DNA of 14,929 bases from Acidobacteriaceae bacterium (lineage in GTDB: Bacteria; Acidobacteriota; Terriglobia; Terriglobales; Acidobacteriaceae), in assembly GCA_003154055.1 (NCBI GenBank), contig PMCH01000084.1:1-14929 (forward strand), given 5' to 3'. Under the pieces are notes generated by a model. That model was not told the DNA's origin. It saw nothing but the letters and a program-made list of their open reading frames with translations, and made no database searches. Numbering within the stretch: the first letter of the stretch is position 1; the number at the start of each line of letters is the position of its first letter. This document shows positions 1 through 5,686 of this stretch, piece after piece. The position numbers were made by a program, and so were the translations under genes.

Positions 1-73
1 GCTCAGGCGGCCCCAGCTTCAACTTCGCTTCCCTTTTCCCGAAGGAATCGGTGCGTCCCCACTCTGCAATCGC

Positions 74-862
74 CTACGCCTGCACCATATGTTCCAACGC
101 CGCCTTGTCCCGAATCACGAGCGTGGATCCATGCAACTCCAGCACCTTGCGCTTCTTCAGTTCTCCCAAGGTCCGAGTCACCGTCTCCCTGGAGGTGCCA
201 ATCAGTTGTGCCACTTCTTCATGAGTCAGAGCCAGTTTGAGGCGAATCACGCCCTGGCTTGCCCGGCCATCTGCCGCCCACTGCAACAAAAGCCGGGCCA
301 GTTTCTCCGACACCGAGTGCGACAACCCGATCGAGCGGATCACGCCATAAGCGGCCTGGCAGTCGTTGCTGAGTTGTTGCGCCACATGCAGACAGGCGTC
401 GCCATTTTCCTTGATGAAGCGGAGAAAGTCGGCGCGGCTGATAAACGCCAACTGGGAGGGCTGTAATGTCTCCACTGTCAATTCGTATGGACCGCCCGTC
501 ACCACCGCATGTAGTCCCAGGATTTCCCCGGGCTGTGCGATCTTCATGATGAACGTCTTGCCTTCGCGATTGGTAGCCATGAGCTTCACGCGGCCTTGAC
601 ACAGGATGTACACGCCGCGCGGCACCTGGCCTTCCACAAATATCAGCGCGCCTTCCGGGTAGGCAGTGGCGTGCTGGAGCCGATCGAGACCTTCCAGGGT
701 TTTTTCCGAGAGCGTGAGTGAGGAATCATGACTGCGCAGGACGCCACTGACGCAATTGTCGGCCACCGGCAATCCGTAGGGCGAGCTGCACGTGCGCTGC
801 GCGATGGACGAAACGGGATAGTGCTCCGGCTTGAGAGCTGCCGCTACCAGTACGCTTGACAT
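74..862 (-). CDS. Crp/Fnr-family transcriptional regulator
   Basis: Cytoplasmic DNA-binding regulator of about 262 residues. A cNMP-binding-like beta-barrel lies at roughly residues 55-165 (EGALIFVEGQ, then GVYILCQGRVKL), followed by a dimerisation helix. A Crp-type helix-turn-helix lies at about 212-250, with recognition helix SRETVTRTLGEL. The R-E-x-x-x-R pattern resembles both CRP and FNR. I chose the ATG at 862 because AAGGA sits 8 nt upstream; the ATG at 871, three codons earlier, directly abuts that sequence. Only two Cys occur in the N-terminal extension (about residues 25 and 37), 12 apart, plus one in the barrel. This does not match FNR's closely spaced Cys cluster, so a 4Fe-4S oxygen sensor is not supported. 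The effector ligand is unknown. The gene has its own promoter with the ACTAGGG dyad, suggesting control by the neighbouring two-component system. Confidence 0.92.
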   Translation of the reverse strand: MSSVLVAAALKPEHYPVSSIAQRTCSSPYGLPVADNCVSGVLRSHDSSLTLSEKTLEGLDRLQHATAYPEGALIFVEGQVPRGVYILCQGRVKLMATNREGKTFIMKIAQPGEILGLHAVVTGGPYELTVETLQPSQLAFISRADFLRFIKENGDACLHVAQQLSNDCQAAYGVIRSIGLSHSVSEKLARLLLQWAADGRASQGVIRLKLALTHEEVAQLIGTSRETVTRTLGELKKRKVLELHGSTLVIRDKAALEHMVQA

Positions 863-919
863 AGGTGCCATCCTTAATAATCTCTATGACTTGTTGCTAC
901 CCCACCTGAGTATGGATTG

Positions 920-965
920 ACTCTAGTCCTTTCCCGCTGAAGCTGCTACTAGGGGAATCCCTAGT
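920..965 (-). promoter_or_regulatory. ACTAGGG-N4-CCCTAGT operator plus -10 for the Crp gene
   Basis: The dyad at 948-965 has perfect 7-bp arms (ACTAGGG, GAAT, CCCTAGT). Reading the minus strand, 22 nt separate it from TAGAGT (925-920), a 4-of-6 match to TATAAT, and no -35 box is visible. The dyad centre would fall near -43 from the expected start of transcription, typical of a class II activator site. The same dyad and spacing occur at 1514-1559. The sequence match is observed; binding by the NarL-type regulator is inferred. Confidence 0.6.
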
Positions 966-1061
966 TTGTCGTGAGAGACAGAAAACCGGACCCGGAACGA
1001 TAACTGCCGGGAAACTCCCGCACCACGAAGAGTAGGGGCGCGAGATAACTCGGTGTGCAGG

Positions 1062-1493
1062 CTAGAGAAGGCATGACTGGTCCCCTTCCTCGCGATTCAG
1101 CTGTGGCGAAACATAGCAATGCCCCCCGAGAACCGTGGACACCGCAATCAACAACTGATCGGCGGCATACACCTTGAGCACATAGCCATCGGCGCCGAGC
1201 GAACGAGCCTTCTTCAGATATGGATTTGAGGACTGGACGGTGAGAAAGATGAGCTTGGCGGCAACCCCAGCCTCGCGAATCCGGGCAGCGGCTTCAAATC
1301 CCGTCATAACGGGCATCGTGATATCGGAAACAATCAGATCCGGCTTCAGTCGTCGCGCCGCTTCGACCAGCGCTTGACCATCTTCAACAACGCCGACAAT
1401 GTCGTAGTCTTCCTTCAGCAACCGCTGCACTTCTTCCAGCATCTCGGCATGGTCGTCAGCGATCAGGATTCGTTTGCGGCCGTTGGGTCCCAC
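1062..1493 (-). CDS. Receiver-only (CheY-like) response regulator
   Basis: About 143 residues forming one REC domain with no output domain. Visible elements are the acidic pair (IADD, Asp13-Asp14), the phospho-acceptor Asp57 in LIVSDITMP, Thr85 in FLTVQ and Lys107 in GYVLK. The C-terminus (AVSTVLGGHCYVSP) resembles the linker after the receiver of the adjacent NarL-type regulator (AISTVLRGQTYITP), then stops shortly afterwards. It therefore looks like a receiver that lost its helix-turn-helix. I chose the GTG at 1493 because GAGGGGGAG lies 5 nt upstream; the TTG at 1514 has no ribosome binding site and overlaps the predicted -10 box. It may act as a phosphate sink or bind a protein partner. 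It has its own dyad promoter. Confidence 0.9.
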   Translation of the reverse strand: MGPNGRKRILIADDHAEMLEEVQRLLKEDYDIVGVVEDGQALVEAARRLKPDLIVSDITMPVMTGFEAAARIREAGVAAKLIFLTVQSSNPYLKKARSLGADGYVLKVYAADQLLIAVSTVLGGHCYVSPQLNREEGDQSCLL

Positions 1494-1513
1494 GGTTGCT
1501 CCCCCTCGGATCA

Positions 1514-1559
1514 ACGATAGAAGCAGGGGTGAGGACTGGCGACTAGGGTTTGCCCTAGT
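1514..1559 (-). promoter_or_regulatory. ACTAGGG-N4-CCCTAGT operator plus -10 for the receiver-only gene
   Basis: The dyad at 1542-1559 (ACTAGGG, TTTG, CCCTAGT) has arms identical to the site at 948-965. On the minus strand, 22 nt separate it from TATCGT (1519-1514), a 4-of-6 match to TATAAT. The predicted transcript would start near 1507, just ahead of the ribosome binding site for the GTG start at 1493. The dyad lies 3 bp beyond the stop codon of the NarL-type regulator gene. Confidence 0.6.
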
Positions 1560-1562
1560 TTT

Positions 1563-2201
1563 TCACTCGGGGATAAGCCCTTGCTGAAGAGCTACTTTGG
1601 TCAATTCGGCCACGCTTTTGACGCCCAGCCGCGTCATCAGGCGGGCCCGATGAAACTCCACGGTCTTGACGGAAACATGCAGAACATCCGCGATCTCCTT
1701 GTTCCCCTTGCCGTCGATGATGAGCTTCAGAATCTCGCGCTGGCGATCCGTAAGCCCCTCGGACTGATTGTTGATGCCCCCGGAGCGGCTCCAAAGCCCG
1801 CCGATCACATCTTCACCAAACGCGGGAGTGATATAGGTCTGTCCCCGCAGCACCGTGCTGATCGCCTGCTGCAATTCCTCGGTAGCGCCCGACTTCAATA
1901 CATACCCCGAAGCGCCCAGTTTCAGCGCGTGTCGCAGGTAGGCGGGGTTCAAGTGCTGGCTCAAGAAAATGAGCTTTACCGAAGGCCGGCTCTCTTTAAT
2001 TTGCCTGGCCGCTTCGAAGCCGTTCAGTAGCGGCATGCTGATGTCCAGTATGACTATGTCGGGCTTGAGCCGTTCCGCCGCGTCCACCAGAGCTTTGCCG
2101 TCTTGCGCCTGCCCGACCACCTCGTACAGGATCTGCAAGGCCGTGCGGATGCCGTCGAGTATCAAGGCATGATCGTCGCCTAATAGAATCCGCGTTTTCA
2201 T
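1563..2201 (-). CDS. NarL/LuxR-family response regulator
   Basis: DNA-binding response regulator of 213 residues, the usual length for the family. The receiver domain spans about 1-120, with acidic pair Asp9-Asp10, phospho-acceptor Asp53 (VILDISMP), Ser81 and Lys103. A LuxR-type helix-turn-helix covers about 151-213, starting LTDRQREIL, with recognition region SVKTVEFHRARLM. The open frame extends to 2300, but the domain starts at MKTRILLGDD, so the ATG at 2201 is used; a weak GGTGA precedes it. The gene is divergent from, and 66 bp away from, a HisKA_3-type kinase, the usual partner type for this family, so they very probably form a cognate pair. It is the best candidate to bind the two ACTAGGG dyads upstream of the next two genes. 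Confidence 0.95.
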   Translation of the reverse strand: MKTRILLGDDHALILDGIRTALQILYEVVGQAQDGKALVDAAERLKPDIVILDISMPLLNGFEAARQIKESRPSVKLIFLSQHLNPAYLRHALKLGASGYVLKSGATEELQQAISTVLRGQTYITPAFGEDVIGGLWSRSGGINNQSEGLTDRQREILKLIIDGKGNKEIADVLHVSVKTVEFHRARLMTRLGVKSVAELTKVALQQGLIPE

Positions 2202-2230
2202 TGTCACCGGCCCGCGTAAGAGTGTATTAT
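2201..2230 (+). promoter_or_regulatory. Candidate promoter for the sensor kinase gene
   Basis: TTGTCA (2201-2206) and TATTAT (2225-2230) are 18 nt apart in the short divergent spacer, upstream of the AAGGAGGA ribosome binding site at 2256-2263. This is visual matching to the housekeeping consensus only. Confidence 0.5.
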
Positions 2231-2249
2231 GCTTCGAAAATCCTGCCAA
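2221..2249 (-). promoter_or_regulatory. Candidate promoter for the NarL-type regulator gene
   Basis: On the minus strand, TTGGCA (2249-2244) and TACACT (2226-2221) are 17 nt apart. The -10 overlaps that of the divergent kinase promoter, so the two transcripts could compete. No ACTAGGG dyad is present here, so autoregulation through that motif is not indicated. Confidence 0.35.
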
Positions 2250-2267
2250 TTTCACAAGGAGGATACC

Positions 2268-4001
2268 TTGCCGCCAAGAGAGCCTCCGCCCACCCCGCAT
2301 TCGGCCGCCATCGATCCTGTCGAGAAACGGGCTTTCCTATGGTCTGCGGTCGGACTTGGCATGCTGCTCACCATCAGCCTGCTCGGCGCTTGGACGCTCC
2401 GCCAAATCAACCAATCCGACTTATGGGTTGACCATACCCACGAAGTCATCCGCTATAACCAGCAACTTTTGTCCGATGTGAAAGACGCGGAATCGGCCGA
2501 GCGCGGCTACATCATTACTGGCGACGAGGCGTACCGGATTCCCTATGAATCGTCGGTCCAGGATATTCCGCGCAGCCTCGCCAAGCTTCAGGAACTCACG
2601 GGCGACAATGCGGCCCAGCAGGAGAGACTGAAGAATCTGCAACCTCTGATTTCGCGAAGATTCGCGGTGCTTGAGAACGCGCTTCGCCAGCGCAAAGAGT
2701 ATGGACTGGAAGCAGCTCAGCGGATTGTGCTCGCTGGCCAGGGCCGTGCTGCGACCCAGCAGATTCGCGACGCCGTCCAGCAGATCGAGTCGGAGGAATA
2801 CCGCCTGCTGGAACAGCGTTCGCGGGGCCGTCAAGCCCGCATCAAGGACGGATTCGTCGCCGTTCTCGCGGCCGCGGCCTTGGCTCTGCTGGCGTTCCTT
2901 TCCGCACCGTTCGATGTGCGGAGGGCAATCCGCCAGCGCAACCTGGCCGCCCAGGCGCAAAAGGAGAGCGAGTCAACCGCGCATGCTCTTTTCGAAGCTG
3001 CCACCCAAGCCATTTTTCTCGTCGACCGCCAGGGACGCATCGCGATGGCGAATCCCGCGACCGCGGCGATGTTCGGCTACCTGCCCCATGAACTGATTGG
3101 AGAACCCATCGAACTCCTGATTCCCGACCATCTGCGCCACGGGCACGTAGGCCACCGCAGCCGGTACTTTGAGAATCCGCAGAGCCGGGCGATGGGACTT
3201 GGCATGGACCTGCGAGCCTGCAAGAAAGATGGAGCCGAGTTCGCGGCGGAAATCAGCCTCAGTTCCGTCCAATCCGCACAGGGCACGCTGGCCGTTGCCT
3301 TCGTGAGCGATATCTCGAAGCGCAAGGCTGACGAACACGCCATTCGGGAGCAGCGCGAGGACTTGCGCAGCCTCGCCGGCCGCCTCATGACCGTGCAGGA
3401 TGACGAGCGCCGCCGCATCGCACGCGATCTCCACGACGACCTCAGCCAGAGACTCGCATTTCTCGCCATGGACCTCGGGAAGCTGGCCACCAAGCCATCC
3501 GCCCTCGGACTTACCCCGGACCTCCGTCCTCTTCAGCTGCGCGCCGCCGAAGCCGCCGAGACGGTGCGCCGCATTTCTCACCAGTTGCATCCCTCCGTAC
3601 TCGACGACATTGGACTGGAGGCGGCGCTCGAGCAATACGCCGAGGAATTTGAGCAGCGCTCCGGCATCACCACCCGCTTCATCAGCCGGAACATGCCAGA
3701 TTCCCTGCCCCCAGATGTTGCGAGCAGCGTCTACCACATCGCGCAGGAGTGCCTCCGCAACGTTTCCAAGCATTCCCAAGCGGAAACGGTTTCGATTGAT
3801 CTGGAATTCCGCGACCAGGTGGTCCGGTTGACGATCAAAGACCAGGGCATCGGCTTGAACGCACACCAACCCGAGCGGGGCATCGGAATTGTGGCGATGA
3901 AGGAACGCGCCCTTCTCGTAAACGGCAAGTTCTCCATCCAATCGCAGACGGGAGCCGGCACTGAGGTCAGCGTGGAAGTCCCGGTGGGCTCCTCGGTGTA
4001 G
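2268..4001 (+). CDS. Membrane sensor histidine kinase (CHASE3-PAS-HisKA_3-HATPase)
   Basis: Inner-membrane kinase of 577 residues. Transmembrane helix 1 is at about 25-45. A CHASE3-type extracytoplasmic sensor follows (48-185), with the hallmark AERGYIITGD. Transmembrane helix 2 is at about 196-212 and a PAS domain at 240-350. The HisKA_3-type dimerisation region has RIARDLHDDLSQRL with phospho-acceptor His389. The ATPase domain has an N-box (AQECLRNVSKH, Asn498), DQGIGL and GIGIVAMKER. It should phosphorylate the divergent NarL-type regulator. I chose the TTG at 2268 because AAGGAGGA ends 4 nt before it; the ATG at 2229 lies at the predicted -10 box and lacks a ribosome binding site. The PAS domain aligns without gaps to the heme pocket of FixL: His293 and Arg299 match FixL His200 and Arg206, but Arg220 is replaced by Met313. 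Heme binding is possible, not shown. Confidence 0.95.
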   Translation: MPPREPPPTPHSAAIDPVEKRAFLWSAVGLGMLLTISLLGAWTLRQINQSDLWVDHTHEVIRYNQQLLSDVKDAESAERGYIITGDEAYRIPYESSVQDIPRSLAKLQELTGDNAAQQERLKNLQPLISRRFAVLENALRQRKEYGLEAAQRIVLAGQGRAATQQIRDAVQQIESEEYRLLEQRSRGRQARIKDGFVAVLAAAALALLAFLSAPFDVRRAIRQRNLAAQAQKESESTAHALFEAATQAIFLVDRQGRIAMANPATAAMFGYLPHELIGEPIELLIPDHLRHGHVGHRSRYFENPQSRAMGLGMDLRACKKDGAEFAAEISLSSVQSAQGTLAVAFVSDISKRKADEHAIREQREDLRSLAGRLMTVQDDERRRIARDLHDDLSQRLAFLAMDLGKLATKPSALGLTPDLRPLQLRAAEAAETVRRISHQLHPSVLDDIGLEAALEQYAEEFEQRSGITTRFISRNMPDSLPPDVASSVYHIAQECLRNVSKHSQAETVSIDLEFRDQVVRLTIKDQGIGLNAHQPERGIGIVAMKERALLVNGKFSIQSQTGAGTEVSVEVPVGSSV

Positions 4002-4037
4002 CTGGCGGGGTAGGCGCCTCATTCGTGCGCAAGCATG

Positions 4038-4052
4038 GTGGCGGACCGCCAC
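4038..4052. terminator. Palindrome between convergent genes, possible terminator
   Basis: GTGGCGG-A-CCGCCAC is a perfect palindrome in the 53-bp gap between the converging kinase and VOC genes. No clear T-tract follows on either strand, so an intrinsic terminator is uncertain. Confidence 0.3.
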
Positions 4053-4054
4053 AT

Positions 4055-4414
4055 TTACGGTTCTTCGGAAATCTCGATCACATTGCCTTCCAGGTCGCGC
4101 ATCTCAAAGAAGTGCGTTCCCTGGCGGTCTTCCTGAATCGGCCTAACATTCACGCCCCTCGCGATCAGGAATTCCCTCGCCTTTTTCACACTGGAGGCGT
4201 TCATGCTGTGTGTGAATTCCTCGCTCGATCGCCCGGGAGGGCCGAGACAAACCGCACAATCCTCGGTGGAGAAGCCCAGCGCAACGCAGTCTTCTCCGCC
4301 ATCCAGTTCGATATCAACCTCGCGCAGACCCAGCTTCTCGATATACCAAGCCGTCGCAGCTGCAATATCTGCGACTGGGATGTAATTCGCACTCCCACCT
4401 GACAGCAGCGGCAT
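4055..4414 (-). CDS. VOC-superfamily (glyoxalase/bleomycin-resistance-like) protein
   Basis: Small cytoplasmic protein of 119 residues, the usual length for a single-module VOC protein. The N-terminal strand and helix (ANYIPVADIAAATAWYIEKL) and the C-terminal HFFEMRDLEGNVIEI are typical of the fold; the final Glu is where metal ligands sit in many members. The usual N-terminal metal-binding His is not seen, so a glyoxalase I activity should not be assumed. Members include isomerases, dioxygenases and antibiotic-binding proteins, and the substrate here is unknown. The ATG at 4414 has a GAGGGAG run only 1 nt upstream, which is tight, but no better start is visible. It lies 26 bp after the secreted-protein gene on the same strand and may be co-transcribed with it. 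Confidence 0.85.
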   Translation of the reverse strand: MPLLSGGSANYIPVADIAAATAWYIEKLGLREVDIELDGGEDCVALGFSTEDCAVCLGPPGRSSEEFTHSMNASSVKKAREFLIARGVNVRPIQEDRQGTHFFEMRDLEGNVIEISEEP

Positions 4415-4440
4415 GCTCCCTCAATCTGACCTCTGCGATC

Positions 4441-4902
4441 CTACTGCGGCTTCGGCTGCGCTTTCTGTTCCGGAGCCTTCGGCTCGTCCTTCTTCTCTTC
4501 TTTCTTCTCCTCCGGATGGTTCTCGTAAATCGAGTACTGGTCCGTCGGACGCTTCAGCCGGATCGTAATCTCCATCTCTGGCTTGTTGATGTCGTAGTCT
4601 TCCCCAAAAGTCTGGAAGCCCGGCATCAACACCTGCACCCGCAGCGGCCCGTAGGGGACTCCCTCGAAGCCAGTCCGGCCTTCGGTGTTGGTCTTCAGTT
4701 CGATCCCGCCGCGCGACTGCTTGCCCTTATTCACCGGGTGCAAGACCACCGCCGCGTTCTTCACGGGCTTCCCGCTGTAGTCCCGCACCACGACAAAGCG
4801 CAGAGCGGACACAGGCGTATCGTCGTCCTGGGCAGCCGCCCGTCCGACCCCGAAACCGGCCACCAGCGCCAGCGCAACTAGAACCCAAAGACTTCTTTTC
4901 AT
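4441..4902 (-). CDS. Secreted carboxypeptidase-regulatory-like domain protein
   Basis: Exported protein of 153 residues. A signal peptide covers about 1-24 (Lys-Arg, hydrophobic core, then GRAAAQ). The body (about 30-118) reads like a CarboxypepD_reg-type beta-sandwich: VVVRDYSGKPVKNAAVVLHP, NTEGRTGFEGVPYGPLRVQV and a GFQTF turn. Such domains are common as small periplasmic or surface proteins in Acidobacteriota. The last 24 residues or so are a low-complexity tail rich in Lys, Glu, Pro and Gln, of unknown role. The ATG at 4902 has GAGGTG about 4 nt upstream. It is the first gene of a likely two-gene unit with the VOC protein. No enzymatic residues are evident, and the function is not known. 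Confidence 0.85.
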   Translation of the reverse strand: MKRSLWVLVALALVAGFGVGRAAAQDDDTPVSALRFVVVRDYSGKPVKNAAVVLHPVNKGKQSRGGIELKTNTEGRTGFEGVPYGPLRVQVLMPGFQTFGEDYDINKPEMEITIRLKRPTDQYSIYENHPEEKKEEKKDEPKAPEQKAQPKPQ

Positions 4903-5125
4903 GGCACCTCATTCTATGCAGGACGCCGTTCTCCTGTCACGCTGCAGGGCGCATAACGCCTCGGCTCCTGATCGCAGGGACCTTCCAGTGCAGCTGTCAC
5001 CACTTGCCGCTTTCGTTCCAAAAACACAATGGCTAATATCTTGTAACCATAAGCATTTACAATTTGTTACAGTGACGCGACGCGGTCAATCATGCCCGTC
5101 TTGGAGGAGGGAGGGGGACTCCGAC
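4903..5125. other. Divergent spacer upstream of groESL
   Basis: No gene is seen. An AT-rich patch at 5041-5070 contains TTGTAA (5041-5046) and TTACAA (5057-5062) as an inverted repeat, with a further GTTACA at 5065-5070. On the minus strand, TTGTAA (5062-5057) and TATTAG (5038-5033) are 18 nt apart and could be a promoter for the secreted-protein gene. Low confidence. Confidence 0.35.
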
Positions 5126-5155
5126 TTGACAACTGCCCACTCATATTTCTATAAT
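5126..5155 (+). promoter_or_regulatory. groESL housekeeping-sigma promoter
   Basis: A full-consensus TTGACA (5126-5131) and TATAAT (5150-5155) are 18 nt apart. The last base of the -10 box is the first base of the CIRCE operator, so a repressor there would block polymerase binding or escape. Confidence 0.9.
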
Positions 5156-5181
5156 TAGCACTCGACTGGTCTAAGTGCTAA
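5155..5181. promoter_or_regulatory. CIRCE operator (HrcA binding site)
   Basis: The left arm TTAGCACTC (5155-5163), a 9-nt spacer and the right arm AAGTGCTAA (5173-5181) match the CIRCE consensus TTAGCACTC-N9-GAGTGCTAA at 17 of 18 arm positions. The only difference is A for G at the first base of the right arm. HrcA repression relieved by heat shock is the established role of this element. hrcA itself is not in the window. Confidence 0.95.
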
Positions 5182-5247
5182 CAACCAGTCAGACCTTCGA
5201 TATTCCAAGCTATCCAACGTTCCAATTCACGAAAGGAGTACGCAAGC

Positions 5248-5586
5248 ATGGCTACAAAATTTACCCCGCTGCATGACCGCATCCTGGTCCGTCGCGTGGA
5301 AGAAGCTGCCACCACCCGCGGCGGGATCATCATTCCCGACTCCGCGAAAGATAAACCGCAAGAGGGAGAAGTCCTCTCCGCCGGCCGTGGCAAGTCCAAC
5401 GACGAAGGCAAAGTGTTCCCCCTGGCCGTCAAAGAGGGCGACCGCGTCCTGTTCGGCAAGTATGCCGGCACCGAGATCAAGATTGATGGCGAAGACCTGG
5501 TCATCATGCGCGAGGAAGAAGTCCTCGGCATCCTGAGCGGCGCGCCCACACCGGCCAAGAAAGAAACCGCCGGATCTAGAAAGTAG
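5248..5586 (+). CDS. groES: Co-chaperonin GroES (Hsp10)
   Basis: Heptameric lid of the cytosolic GroEL folding chamber. The protein of 112 residues starts with the canonical FTPLHDRILVRRVEE. The mobile loop (about residues 17-33) follows, with TTRGGIIIPDSA, the GroEL-contacting segment. The core ends near EEEVLGILSG. About 15 extra residues follow (APTPAKKETAGSRK), a Lys-rich tail beyond the usual GroES end near residue 97. The ATG at 5248 is preceded by AAAGGAG with suitable spacing. It is the first gene of the groESL operon, under the CIRCE-controlled promoter and 100 bp from groEL. Confidence 0.98.
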   Translation: MATKFTPLHDRILVRRVEEAATTRGGIIIPDSAKDKPQEGEVLSAGRGKSNDEGKVFPLAVKEGDRVLFGKYAGTEIKIDGEDLVIMREEEVLGILSGAPTPAKKETAGSRK

Positions 5587-5686
5587 CGAGTCGCGAGAAG
5601 CGAGCACTTGGGTGCTACTAGCTAGAAGCCAGTAGCTCAAAGTTCCGCAGGCCCTGCCTGCACAACAACACATAGGAGCAAAGCAA
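5587..5686 (+). other. groES-groEL intercistronic spacer with small dyads
   Basis: Two small inverted repeats are visible: AGCAC-TTGG-GTGCT (5603-5616) and GCTACT...AGTAGC (5614-5619 and 5631-5636). They overlap, so they could form alternative hairpins. Neither is followed by a T-tract, so read-through into groEL is expected. The spacer is rich in CGAG and CTAG/AGTAG words, like other spacers here. TAGGAG before 5687 serves groEL. Confidence 0.5.

Noticed and set aside
1..73. Possible end or start of another gene at the left edge
   Set aside because: Frames are open, but the stretch is too short and shows no start with a ribosome binding site or family motif.
74..871. Naming the Crp/Fnr gene fnr
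   Set aside because: The N-terminal Cys pattern needed for the FNR iron-sulfur cluster is absent.
1542..1565. The dyad at 1542-1559 read as an intrinsic terminator
   Set aside because: The T-tract lies on the plus-strand side, where no gene ends. On the minus strand no T-tract follows, and the same dyad at 948-965 also lacks one. Matched promoter spacing favours an operator.
2973..4052. Long minus-strand open frame opposite the sensor kinase
   Set aside because: The plus strand encodes clear PAS, HisKA_3-type and ATPase motifs; the minus frame shows no family pattern.
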